Source: Collybia mongolica
Taxonomy: Eukaryota > Basidiomycota > Agaricomycetes > Agaricales > Clitocybaceae
NCBI GenBank assembly: GCA_013420905.1
Contig: JAAXNY010000005.1
Span: 1,984,001 to 2,048,000 of the forward strand
Length of the DNA stretch: 64,000 nt
Reading direction: 5' to 3'
The notes under the pieces: generated by a model
Databases searched by the model: none
What the model was told of the DNA's origin: nothing
The model's input: the letters and a program-made list of their open reading frames with translations, nothing else
Made by a program: the position numbers and the translations under genes
In this document: piece by piece, positions 23,579-35,232 of the stretch
How positions within the stretch are numbered: the first letter of the stretch is position 1
How the letters are laid out: every line of letters begins with the position of its first letter

Positions 23579-25065
23579 TCAAAAGGCTTCAACAAATTCC
23601 CTCCTCTCACGAGCACCCATCAACATGCCCAGTCCACCGATGGCCTGACGCCTAATTCTGGAGGCAAAGTTCTTAGGTCCGAGTTCATCAGCGCCTGAGG
23701 GCGGCCCACGGGGCTGCCTTGTCGGTTGGCTAACCACCCTGTGGCTGACAACGGAGTGTGCAGACTGCTGATACTGGTCGGACACGGCTGAAGCAGGACG
23801 TCCTATACCGAGGCCCTCGTACAGTTTCTTGGACGCTTCTTCGCGCGGCGAGAGAGACGTCTCGTTGGATGAGGATGACCTGGGCGTGGTTGGCGAGGAG
23901 TTGGACGCAGCAGAGCTAGAAGAAGAACCATCATCGTTGTCATTGCTGTCGGAGGATGTATCAATAGTGACAGCAGGGAGTGGCTGCGAAGCAACGCCGC
24001 TGAAGCGTAACGGCATGGGACGGACTTTCCCAGGCATGTTTAACGCAGGTGGAGGCGACACGCGCTGCTGTTCGTTAGGAGGTGGGGTGACTTTGACGCT
24101 CGGGGAAGATACTGCACGATTGTTCCCACTGAGTACCGAGTTATTGTTTCCACCACGCCTCCATGACGTTACAGAGTCTGACTTGGAGGGCAACGCGCTG
24201 ATATTGTTGCCAATGTTATTAGAGGCAGGATTACCAAGGGAGGTCCCTCCACTAATAACAGTGGTGGAACCGGGTGTGGGAGGAGGTAGTGAGTCGTCAT
24301 AATCCTCAGAGGAGTACCTGGTTCCGGTTGCATTCAGGCTCATAGTTCGACTTCCAAATTTGCCGCCGAGTGCGGCGGTCATGGGGACTTGTTCATCATT
24401 GATAACCCCAAGCTGAGATCTCATCTGCTCGTTCTGGTTGGCACGCCGTAAGAGAGCAGATGTGCGAAGATCAAAGGAGTTAGTCAAAGGCCCAGCGGTT
24501 GCGGGAGGATTGAAACCTTGGCTTGAGCGCCTATTCATGCTTTGCATCTGAGCCTGTTGTTGCTGAACTTGGTGGGCAATCATCTCGGCTTGCATTTGCT
24601 GAGCGTGTAGATTCTGGGAGGTTGTTAGTGATGATACAACGGCACTTAATTGCAGTGTACCTGAATCCTCATCATTTCCATTTGAAGCATCTGCATCTGC
24701 AAAGCCTGATTCTGAAGTTGGTTGGGTTGGAAGCTAGGGGTGAAGGGGACACTGTTTGGATTCATGCCCCGCTGCCCCATTTGCTGAGAGAAACGGTTAT
24801 TGGGACCATCAACTGCTGCGGTCATGGGTGCTCGAATGCCAGCGTAATGGTTGGCGGATACGCCTTGTTGAGGCTCGTCTACGAATTGGTCTTCCTCATC
24901 CTCCGAGAAGGTAGAAGAGTGATGATGTGAGGCAAAACGAGGAACGTTGAATGATCCACCTGGAGCGGCTGTGTGGGGAATGTTTGAGGACGAAGACCTG
25001 ACCCCACCGGTGCGAAGACCAGCAAGGAGGGAAGCGCGGGGATTGGGTACGGTTGCAGTTGACAT
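23579..25065 (-). CDS. Unknown disordered protein with Gln/Met-rich helix
   Basis: Two exons joined by a GTACAC...CCCAG intron give about 475 residues. The protein starts MSTATVPNPRASLLAGLRTGGVRS, has an acidic patch (FSEDEEDQFVDEP), then a Gln/Met-rich helical stretch (QALQMQMLQMEMMRIQ and AEMIAHQVQQQQAQMQSM) that may form a coiled coil, a Ser/Pro/Asn-rich region with TPPP and SPP sites, and a basic conserved-looking end (KNFASRIRRQAIGGLGMLMGARERREF). I do not recognise the family. The ordered ends around a disordered middle suggest an adaptor or regulatory protein, but no role can be given. It probably has homologues only in basidiomycetes. Confidence 0.75.
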
Positions 25066-25578
25066 GGCTTGGGAGATGACGACAATAGATAAGAACTGGC
25101 GATGCTGATTATGTAGCTAAGAATTAATGGACAGAATGTAATTGGCGAGATGGATACAACTAATCGACGCTTGTCAGCCGCCGCCCTTAAACTTGATGCC
25201 ACTTGAACATATGTTCACTCACTTTGTGTTTATGAAACTAGAGATGGAAGGATACGAGTGGACGCTCGTCGGTGGTAACAGATGCGGGCTCTGTCGGCTG
25301 GGATGGCTGGAGAAAAAGAAGGATTATAGAGGAGACGAGATGAAATGAAATTTTTTTGTGCGCTTTGAAAAGAGTATAATAAGAGTATGAATGAGAAAAG
25401 AGAGGAACGTGGAGAGATAAGAGAAAGAGGCTTTAAGGGAGGCCACCCAAAGCCAGGTCAGAGGGAGGAGAGAAGAGAAATGATCAAATCGCTGGGCTAT
25501 GCTAATTGAATTCACACCCCGAAGAACACGTGCTTCACTCGAAACAATACCATCAACTACCCTGCGTTTCCTATTTTT
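25066..25578. other. Intergenic, promoter side of the unknown disordered gene
   Basis: Purine-rich on the plus strand (pyrimidine-rich as read upstream of the minus-strand gene), which fits a promoter and 5' leader. No gene or repeat seen. Confidence 0.4.
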
Positions 25579-26268
25579 TTACAAATACTTCTTCGCACTT
25601 GCCCGCACTCGTGTATCGAACACGGTACTCCGTATCGTCGTGTGTGCCGTATGAAACGGGTTCAGCATCGTCTGTAGTCCCTTGAGAACCCCTCCCCCCA
25701 GCACATCGGCAACCACAACTCACCTTGACATACAGTTCCCACACTTCCACAAAGAACTGTCGGATCCCATCATCATTCTTCCCTTCATGCAACAGAACAA
25801 ACTTCATGTCTGCCGAAACAGTCAGGACCGCTTTCTCATCCAAACACCCATGATCTCTCACTTCCGGGTGTGATAAACGCAGAGATCGTCCATTCGTTAA
25901 ATTTGTCCACCGTTTTCAAATACCTGTAATATATGAGTTGTCCGATCCAATGCTTGGAACGGACCAACGTACATAAGATTCTCCTTGCGCATAGCATCCT
26001 CGATCGTATCTAGGCTTGCATTCGCTATCATTTGGATCACATGACGATCCTGTCCTCCTCCCATCCGCACGCCTCCACCCGTGGTGTGATGTGTTGCACT
26101 CGACGCGCCCGACAGGGCTGTCAGTGTGCCGGCAAATGCAGATGTGGACCAATTCGGAAGATTCGCGGATAAGGGCGATGTCACACTCGGTGTCGGCTTC
26201 GTCGAGTAATGTGTGAGCGTATACAACGGTGTGTCCGATGGCGAGAGCAAAAAAAGATGGTGCGACAT
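25579..26268 (-). CDS. TRS20: TRAPP complex subunit 2 (Trs20/sedlin)
   Basis: Small core subunit of TRAPP tethering complexes in ER-Golgi traffic. Exons give MSHHLFLLSPSDTPLYTLTHY, a 40-residue Ser/Thr/Gly-rich insertion not present in human sedlin, then RHVIQMIANASLDTIEDAMRKENLM, YLKTVDKFNEWTISAFITPG, MKFVLLHEGKNDDGIRQFFVEVWELYVK and a last exon with MLNPFHTAHTTIRSTVFDTRVRASAKKYL, matching the family end. FNEW and NPF are typical of TRAPPC2 and not of TRAPPC2L. Joining YLKTVDKF needs the donor inside ATG TAC (AT|GTACGT), which is a good consensus. Diverges from the rhomboid gene with only 71 bp between ATGs. Confidence 0.92.
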
Positions 26269-26339
26269 AGAGACGCGCTCGTCAAATACGACCAAACACA
26301 TTCACTGCTGCCTCAAGCCAAAGATCACGTGCACCGAAG

Positions 26340-27488
26340 ATGTCTACGTCTCTCCTTCACCGCGCGTTTGGTCATACCACTTTCAACACATTGCGTATCC
26401 AACCATTACCCTGTAGACATATACCTCGAAGTAATCTACCGATAAGAGTACCTCCTAGGTTTCCTTCATCACCAATTGTTCGACCGCCATGGTCACATCA
26501 ACGATTCTTCTCCTCAACGCGACTGTCACAAGGTCCAAGGTCGTACCTTTCTCGCCCATCGTCATATAATCAGCCGCGAAAGCCCCAATTCCTTGGATTT
26601 TTGGATAAAATTCCCGAGAATCAAGTGTTCTATGGCATCCTCGCCATCAATGGCCTGGTGTTCGTAATGTGGTACATGAGTACCGAACGATTGGTATGCT
26701 TCATCCTACTTTTACCCCACGCAAACTCAACAAATAATGCACAGAAACAAGAACGAAATCCGACGTCATACAAATGGATGAAAGACAATTTCACTGTCAG
26801 CTGGCGAAACATATCAGAAGGACGACTGTACTTGCATCCACCTACACGTTCTAAATTTAACACTCATCATACAACTGTAGGTGGACTGTTGCTACAGCAT
26901 GCTTCTCGCATGAGAACATTGGCCATATTCTCTTCAACAGTTTCACATTCTTCTTTATGGCCAGACCAGTTCTCTCTATGATAGGAAGTCGCCAATTCAT
27001 GTTCCTTTATATGGGTGGTAAGAACACTTCTATTCAGCCAAGCTTTAGTTTTCCACCCTTACCCCTGGTTTCTTAGGGGGTGTCGCGGCCAACATCGCCA
27101 GTGTCGCATGGGCAAACCTTGTCAAAGGTCGTGACAACGGGTCTTATGGTGCAAGTGGTAAGCGACGTCGCATTACCAACCCGACTTAATTTCTAACATG
27201 GCTCACAGCGGCAATATACTCGATTGTATCCTTCCTTGCCTGTGTCGCTCCAAGAATGACTTTCCAGCTATATGGTATCATCCCTGTCCCCGCTTGGCTC
27301 GTCGTCGCCGGCATATTCACGTACGATACATATTCGGCAGTAAATGATAAGGTGTGCAGGATGTACTTACATAGAACATCTCTAATCATGTGTCTTCGCA
27401 GCGGAAAACTACAGATACCGCTGGTCATGTTGCAGGTCTATTGGCAGGAATAGGGTACTTCCTGGGCCGTCGATTCCGGATACTCTAG
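26340..27488 (+). CDS. PCP1: Mitochondrial rhomboid protease (Pcp1/PARL type)
   Basis: Inner-membrane serine protease that cleaves substrates such as Mgm1 and cytochrome c peroxidase in yeast. The N-terminus is an Arg/Ser/Pro-rich presequence (HTTFNTLRIQPLP ... HQRFFSSTRLSQGP). Membrane exons give FYGILAINGLVFVMWYM, LWTVATACFSHENIGHILFNSFTFFF, MARPVLSMIGSRQFMFLYMG, GVAANIASVAWANL, GSYGASAAIYSIVSFLACVAP and DTAGHVAGLLAGIGYFLGRRF. The catalytic Ser is in GAS and the catalytic His in AGHVAGL; the first HENIGHILFN is the conserved HxxxHxxxN helix. The residue after Ser is Ala, where GASG is usual. It ends at 27486-27488 (RRFRIL). Close divergent partner of the TRAPP subunit gene. Confidence 0.9.
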
Positions 27489-27751
27489 ATTGACAAGACT
27501 AGCATTGGCTGCATAACAAATATCTCCCCCTCAGCAATTAATGTATTCATTATGTTCAAACAAGAATACATAAGAGCGTGTGCATTATTGAATGGGTAAT
27601 TCATAATTCTACAGTATATCGGATATCAGCCATACAAGAAAGAACCTCTCCCCCATGTAGGGTATTAGGAAAGGCGGAGAAGTTGAACGAAAAGGGGGTA
27701 ATCCGTGTAATCTAAGTTCCAATGTACTCATTTCGGCGTCTGTATTGCCGT

Positions 27752-30700
27752 TTACGAAGTCGGTAGCGCCCTAGACGGCGTACTCGTGCGTGTATCCAGT
27801 CTTTTAATTTCCTTTTCCAATTTGTCCACACCTGACGTCCCTGTGGATGTTGCTAACCCCCTCACACCATGTTTGTCGAATAAGTAAGTGAGCAAGTTCT
27901 TCTTATCGTCTGCGAGTCCGTCCAGGAGTGCAAATAGGTGCGTCTCGTCCCGCAAGACCAGCTGGGCTGCAATAATGGACGCTGCCGCCGATTCGCGTAC
28001 AATGAGGGAGGATTTGTCATTGAGTGACTTAGAGTTAACAGTTAATATGTATGCCTAGGTAAGACTGGAATTGAGAAGCATACTGAAATCAAGGTGCCCT
28101 TGAGACGTGGGAGCTCCTCCTCGGCAATTTCTGCAGGAAGACGCAGTATGAATTTGCCCAAGGCAATAAGCCCATAGGCGTAGGTCACGGATTTAACGTC
28201 GTTATCCGATGAGGTGGGGTAGGCTTCCGTGTGGAACGTACGTAGGCTGGCGTGCATGGTTGTTAACCCATAGACAGGTTCGATGCTCACAGTCAAAGCA
28301 TCGCGGATAGTATTGGTCGCTTCCAGGACCTTGACAAAAATGGTTATATCGGGAGAAGCGAAGGCGGGTGTCACTCACATTCAACTTATTACAATATCGC
28401 ACTCGCAAAAGTGTAGAGAAGATATCGGCTTCTCGCCCTTCTACGTAAGGGCCTTGACTCTCCAGCATCTCCCATAGAATAATGAGGCCGTATTCAATCT
28501 CTTCCTCAGTCTTTACAGGAAGCAAAATTCATTTCAGTCCTTGTGTACATTAAGCAACTCACTTTATAAGGTTCCAAGAAGTTGATCAAGGCATTGAACA
28601 GTCGTTCAAAATTCTTGTCTTTATCCCACATTTCAGCATGCAAAGACGGCAATGAGCGTGAGGGCATGATAAAAGGTGATGGGCTATTAAGAAGGCCATA
28701 GCCCGGACTGGGCGGCGGCGAAGGTGATTCCGTAACTGGGTTCTCGAGACATACGAGAGCCAATTTTTGTAGAACGTCGATGCCAGGCTTTCCTTGAACG
28801 ACGGCGGCAATATACCCCTGGAGTTCCTGTACTCTCGCAGTTGGTTCCACGGCTTGGAGGGGCGTCCCTTGAGCGACCACTGTTACGATATTATATATTG
28901 GTCGCGTGAAATCCGATCATACACGTACATGATTTTCGTTTCATCCACCATTCCGTCTCGTGTTTCCTGTCTTGTAGAATGTCCATCAGCGATGAGCGCC
29001 CATTCTGTGCAGGGCTGTCCTGGAACATCGCAGCGCGTCTCATAACTACCGCATTCCTATTTACAGGCGTTACAGGCGTTACGGGTGGAGCTAGGTGCGC
29101 TTGTACAATCGGAATTGGTGCCGGTTTCGGTTTGGACTTCGAAGGAGCATGACCATTACTGCCACCTACCAACAGAGATGCGGGAATAGTAGAATGATGC
29201 ATGCCATCGACGTCTGGCTCAACAAGCTCAAGTAATCTCTCGGCTGCACTCTCAGCTTGCTCAGCGCGCGCCCTCAGCGCGTCTTCGACGACTAACGGTC
29301 CCCCAGCCATGTCTGCAATAGAATCGGAAGACAATGCATTGGACACTGCAGCCATCGGCTTCGAGTCGTTCGAATTTGGTGAAAATGAGAGAGCTTCCGA
29401 TTTGTTTTTTGGCTTAGCGGGTGTTATGGGGGGATACAATTCAAAAGGAGTTGAAAATGACATAAGGTTAACGGAATGTTCGTCGGAGTCGCTGTCATCT
29501 GGAATGGGCACTGCCTGTGCAAGAAGCAAGGAATCTTCTTCTCCACTCATCATTTGAGAAAGTAATGTTGAGTGACGCGGGAGAGGGACAGCAATATTGC
29601 GAGCGTTACCATTGGGACGAGGGGTTGGAGAGATCTGACCGGAGGAGGAAGGTGGTGATGTTGGAAGAGCCGTTTGTATTGCTTTACGAATGGCAGAGGG
29701 TCGGTTCACAGAAGGTCCGGTTGTTGCCAACGGAGATGACGTCCGGCGACGGTAGGTCGACTGCTCAGAAGGCGATGGAGGAGAGGCCGCTCTCCCAGAT
29801 CCACCGGAGGGGGTGCGGCTATGCGAACCAGGAGCCCCAGTCGAACTGACAGATCGGGGGATGCTGGCGGATGTAACCCGGGCTCTAGGTGGGGATGGCG
29901 GAGAGGTCGACATCCTAAGGGGAGATGCGGGGCGGGCCGTCGAGCTTCGCGGGGATGTGCTGGGGGAGCCCGCGCGTCTTTGTGGAAGTACATGGGATGC
30001 TGATGTAGCTTGATGGCGGAGAGTGGGAGGTGCTGTTGCAATGGCTTTAGCTTTCGCGCGGCTGGCAGCGATTGCAGCAGCGACACTGCTCTTTTTGTTT
30101 GTATTCTTTGGCGTCGTAGGTGGCAAGGCTGATATCAATTCCGGCCTGGGGCAAACTTTCTCAACTTGTTTACGTGCAAGTGAATCCAGAGTTTCTAGAA
30201 TAGCTAGTCCCCGATCCGGCCAAATGTCTTCGAAAACCCAAAATAATATGCGGGCATTTTCTCTCACAGCGGGATTGGGGTCACCCAATGCTTTCTTGAG
30301 AGATTTTTCCAACGTTTCGAAGCCGCCAGACGTTTCGATGGCATTTCTTGAACGATGCCCATGAACCTCAAGGTAGGTTTTGAGGTGGGCTACGACGAAG
30401 GCCCGAGCCTGGACTGTCTTCTCCTGAAGCGTGTTCCAAAGTAGTGGAAGAAAAATCCTCGGTTGGGCTGAAGAGTTTATGATGATCGTAGTTACAGATG
30501 CCTGTGACTGTTGGGCGGCAATTTTCTTGGTAAAGCCAGCCATCTTGAGGAGGTTGGTTACTAGAGTGTCGCAGAAGGGATCCAGTGATGTTCCGAGGGC
30601 CAAGGCCATTTCAGAATAAAGAGAAGCAGCGTTGGCAGATACAGTCGTTCGCAAACTGGCCAACTAACAATCTGCATGAGACAGGGAGCTTCATGAACTA

Positions 30701-32257
30701 GGTTCAACTCACAGCTTTGAGAGACCACTGAATAAAACCTTCCTTCAAACATACCAAGAAAGTATCCATATACCGCAAATGAACGTCGCCCTTCAGCATT
30801 CCACGAACACGGAGGATAGCCTGTTCACGCGCCGCCCAATTGTGCTCTGTTTCCTTTCCCTATTGCAAGAGTTAATGTAAAGACAAATTGGAGCCGCCTT
30901 AACAGATACCTCAAATGGTTTTAACATAGCAGCAAACTCGTTTTCCAAATCTCGACTTGATGTAATCTATAGGTATGGTTAACCCTGCCGTCGCTTAAGG
31001 ATAAAGCGCGTACATAGACTGGTTGGATTTCGGTATTTTCACTCGTGGGGGTTGGAGGGACAGAGGGAACCAACGCCGCACGGCTGGCAGGCCTCGAAAT
31101 GTCCTTGATGTTTCCCTGACTCACGGTTCTGGCTATCCCAGTGCCTTGACTTCCCACCGTTGGCCTACGACCTTGCAGAGCTAAACTTGGTGGCACATAT
31201 TCCTTGGGCTTAAGAGGTGCGTCGCCGTTTTCGGATCCCTCTTGACTCTGTGTCCCAGACGCACTGAGAAGCCGGGAAAGAACACCATCTACTATTGTTT
31301 TCCGTACACCTTTCTTAATCATCTCTTTCTTAAGGTCAGCACGCGCCCCGTCCGACACCCCAGGGCCGGAGAAGAGTTCCACGACAGATTGGCGAGCACA
31401 TTCTCGGACATGCGCATCAGTATCTTCCAAACTCTCTACAAGGAGAGGAAGATATGGTCGAATGGGGAATTGATGATGAGCGCGTCGAATATGTACGAGT
31501 GTCAACACAGACTGTAGGGAGATTAAGATACTGGGTAATAACCCTATAGTATAGAAAGCGCACCTGTTCCCTTACTTTCCAGACCTTACTAGCCAGCCCT
31601 CCTTCCCTCATGAACCGTTCAAATATCATGATGGGAGTCTCTGGACCCTTGTCCCTCGACTTCGATGACATCGTGCTGCTCCCTCCTGTCCTATAGGCGA
31701 GCCCACCAAGAATAACCAATGTCTCGCGGGCCTTAGTCTGAGCCTTCTCCTTGTCTCCTAGACGTTCAATAACACCTCCAGCAGGAAGAAACGCGTTCAG
31801 CACTTGACGGAGAGTCGCGGCATCAACAACCGACGACGGCGCAACGGATGATGTAGAGGAGGATGCTGAACGTGGCTGGCTGGTTGGTGGCTGGGTATAA
31901 TTCACAGAACGTGAGATCAGCAGTGGGAGGAGGGGTGGCAAAGTCGTCAAGGTGGCAGTCGTCAAATGTTGGTTTGAGGTTCGTAAACAGGTTTTCAAAA
32001 CATTTATCAGACCGTCGGGGTCGTTGACCTATTGAAGAGTCAAATTTAGTGAGAAACATGGCCTTGGGAATGCGCGATAACAACCTCTATCCCGGACTCG
32101 AATTCAGCCTGAAGCTTCGTCAGGGCATCGACTTTAACATCGACATCTATATGGGTTTGTGTACGATTAGTGGTAGCATTGACAGGCTAAAAGTGGGAGC
32201 ACCATTGCCCTTGCATTGGTTAATGAGTTTTTCAAGCTTGGAGTCGTCCGAAGCCAT
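27752..32257 (-). CDS. STU1: Stu1/CLASP microtubule-stabilising protein
   Basis: CLASP proteins bind microtubules and kinetochores and support the spindle. The first exon gives MASDDSKLEKLINQC and joins DVDVKVDALTKLQAEFESGIE, then NVLKTCLRTSNQHLTTATLTTLPPLLPLLISRS, FLPAGGVIERLGDKEKAQTKARETLVILGGLA, SLEDTDAHVRECARQSVVELF and a Ser/Pro linker. The CLASP_N TOG domain follows (AASLYSEMALALGTSLDPFCDTLV, LLKMAGFTKKIAAQQSQASVTTIIINS, RIFLPLLWNTLQEKTVQARAFVVAHL, GDPNPAVRENARILFWVFEDIWP), then a long basic Ser/Pro-rich region with SPP and RTPSGG motifs that probably binds the lattice, and a helical C-terminal part with HLFALLDGLADDKKNLLTYLFDKHG. About 4.5 kb with several introns; the protein is near 1,200 residues or more, as expected for the family. 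Confidence 0.9.
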
Positions 32258-32603
32258 GACAGACGAGGCTTAAAAGTAGGACGAAAGCTCCAGCCAGCCT
32301 GAGAGCAGTTATGGGGAGGCCGAAAGAAGCGAAAGCCTAATTTTGACACTCAATAATTTACAACATCAACGCCACCGTGACCAGTTGACCGGCAAAGGGC
32401 TTTTTATGTCCAGCCTCAGGCAATACTCTATTTACATTATGGATTATCCTTAAGAAATTGCCGTGTGCAAGTAGAAAATGACATGAACTCAGAGGAACTG
32501 ATGGAGAATTGTTGCACTGCGAATCCTATATGATCAAGGCCTCTATAACTATCTGACTACGGAATCCTGAACGTTGTTCGCCGTTTTATTCTTCGTCTTG
32601 ATT
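32258..32603. other. Intergenic between tandem minus-strand genes
   Basis: Holds the Stu1 promoter and the 3' flank of the Rdx-like gene. No gene or repeat seen. Confidence 0.5.
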
Positions 32604-33201
32604 TTATGGCTTCTTGTCAGAGTGACCCAATGACTTTCCAGGCTGCACCTGATCGCGAAGACGTTGCTTCTACACTCAAGTCTTGGTTGTCAAATCACCC
32701 AAGATAATTAACGATAAGGCCTACCAAAACTCTAAGCTCAGGAAAACCACCCTCAATCTTCCTGTCCCATAATAAATGGGGCGGCTGTGACTCAACAGAG
32801 AGCCAGATACGGAATCGGCCTGCTGTTTCATCCGAATTGTGAGGAATAAGCGATATACAGCCCACAACTGGAGGCGGAAAGGTAAGGAGCAGCTCTGTTT
32901 GAACCCAGCTTGCTCGGTGCAACCTGGCCTTTAAATTCAAAAACTGAAGGCATTAGATGGTTGATATTGAAACCCCACCATCGACACTGTGCGCTGTGTG
33001 TTTAAACCAAAATAATTCATAATTAGATTTGAATGATTGGCGCACTCTATCGCAGAATTCAATAACTACAGTCGTTGTAGACAAAGGCTTCGGAAATGCA
33101 AAACTTGAGGCATCTAATAAGTTCTCCTGTCGCTGTGTGAGACTGTCTTCGTTTTCAGCAGATGTGGGGGAAGACATGGGATGGGAAACGTGAGTCATCA
33201 T
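32604..33201 (-). CDS. Rdx-family (SelW/SelT/SelH-like) thioredoxin-fold protein
   Basis: Three exons give MMTHVSHPMSSPTSAENEDSLTQ leading to PLSTTTVVIEFCDR, then RLHRASWVQTELLLTFPPPVVGCISLIPHNSDETAGRFRIWL, LLWDRKIEGGFPELRVL, and, after a GTAGGC...GTGTAG intron, KQRLRDQVQPGKSLGHSDKKP. This order and the GGFPE and GHSDK motifs are those of the fungal selenoprotein W-like family, presumed redox proteins with a CxxC (or CxxU) loop between strand 1 and helix 1. Here only the first Cys is visible: the exon junction gives CDRAR where CDRCRW is expected. Family assignment is firm; catalytic competence is doubtful. It lies between Stu1 and Dph1, all minus strand. Confidence 0.85.
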
Positions 33202-33374
33202 GCATCACGATCTAAAGTGTTGACGCGTTGTTTGGCGGCTCGATCGCGTCCTTGTCCATCAAACCCTCCCTGTGTATCCGTCTGTCACCCAACCCAACCG
33301 ACAGTCTCTACAACTCGTTTCGAATTATGATATTCCCCATCCGGAACATACTCGTACTTAGTGCTACAAGTAAA

Positions 33375-35175
33375 TTAGAACACGGCCCTCGCTCTCGAAA
33401 TCGCCCACGGGCTTCCAGCTTCATAGAAATCCATAGGGTATGTGCCGGCCCCTGATCCAAGGTGATCGGGATTATCCATCCAGCTAATCGTCTTCCCAAC
33501 AACAACGGCAGTCTCATAAGGACTCAGTAGAGGCTTATCAAATGCATAACCCCAGTCAATGGAGAGCCGTGGACAAGAAGTCTGAATGAAAGTGGCAATG
33601 TGTGGGTTGAACAAGGCAAGCTTTGCTGGTGAGATCTCTGAGAGAAGAATCTGAATGTATGGGATTGGAGTGTTCGACCCCTCAAGTTGGTTTGTTATGG
33701 CCTGCTGAAACATTTGAAAATTGGCACATTTGACCTTTAGCCTGCATACCTGAAGTTGCTTAAAACTGCCTTGTCTGCCCAGTGTACCGAGGATGACACC
33801 CCACAAAGGATTGGGTTCAATCATGTTATTGTTTTGATTCGTGATATCTTGAGAAAATGCTGTGATGCTCGTGCGAGCGATTTGGACAGCATTATCCCGA
33901 TTACTTTGCATCTCCCGGTGGTTGTATCTCTCCCGTGTGAGTTTCTTTGAGTATGGATCATATCGGAAAGCAGGGACGGATGGATTCGCAATCATTATAG
34001 CTTCAAGGTGGAATCGACCATCGCCCAGATAGCTAGTATTGGTTGAATTAATATATTGCCATCACAGATGATAGTAAAGATATACATCAAAGCGTCGACG
34101 TCCCCCAGGCGAGGAGCGGTACATCCCAAAATCTCTCCGGGGGAAAGAGGTTTGGATCTCGGAATCATGGCATCATACTTCCCTAACCAATGCTTGGGTG
34201 TTTCACCAGCCGTAGAACTCTCAGCAACAAATGGTTTGGAAGATGCGGTTTCATTTGACAGAAGACCTGCAGGTGCATAGTCCGGAGCGTCATTTGTAAG
34301 ATCTTCCTTGAGCTTCTGCAACGCAGCAACGAATTGAATAGTAGAGACAAGCGCTAACCGAGTCGGTTCATATGCAGTCGATGCAGATGGGACGAGGCCA
34401 TGACTAGAAGCGTCGCCAGAATCTGATGGGCCGACTATCCTTAAATGGCGACTTGGACCGATTTGATTGCCTATTGGTACATTCTCATTTGAGTCCTCCG
34501 AGTCTAGAAGAGTCTCTCGAAATTTTTGACGCTCATTTGGAAAATTCAGTCGAACCGAATGAGCTACATGGGATGAGTCGATGGAGATCTCCACGAAGAC
34601 GTAGAGTGTTTTAATCGTAGTTTGATCCATTGGTACTGTGATTAATATGAGGCAAGGAGACCAATTATGTGTTGTTTAAATGACACACCCAGGCAGCTGT
34701 GTCCATAATGTATTAGCATGTCACACCCAAGGGCAACAGCAGTATAATCATCGATACAGCATGCCCCATATGTAACGTCACCCATGATTACAGTGAGCGC
34801 GTTGGTGAACCTATAGGGTGATAGCTCACATTCAAGGGTGAGTTACGGTAAAGGAGCACCACCTACGCACCGCTCGATGATATCCGCGATAGCACACGCA
34901 AACATCTGCAGACCTTCAGGCATTTGCATGGCTATCATTGTCGCATTATTCTTGCGGACATGATGTATGGTCTTGTGTATTTCAAATGAATAGTTGGAAG
35001 GTAGCTGATTGATAGCAGAGTTGAGTTGATCATCGAGCAAGATGTCTTGCGGTATCTGATGACTGAGAGTTGCAGCTAATCCTGGTTTGGATGGTGTAGT
35101 GCTCTTGCTTCCAATAAACCGTTTGCGCGGTTTGTTGGCATTAATTGGCTTTTTGAATTTGTTTTCTTCTGCCAT
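33375..35175 (-). CDS. DPH1: Diphthamide synthase subunit Dph1
   Basis: With Dph2 forms the non-canonical radical-SAM enzyme that moves the aminocarboxypropyl group of SAM onto His of elongation factor 2. Exons give [128 protein letters not shown], a divergent insertion, [83 protein letters not shown] and [23 protein letters not shown]. The three cluster cysteines lie in GACCID, LGCT and SCPR. An in-frame ATG at 35223 would add 16 Ser/Thr-rich residues; 35175 has the better Kozak context. The ATG lies 57 bp from the proposed Ncr1 start on the other strand. Confidence 0.93.
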
Positions 35176-35232
35176 TGATGACGTTTCTGGGGTTATTGGG
35201 GACGTCGATGTGGTTATGACCATGAAAATACG

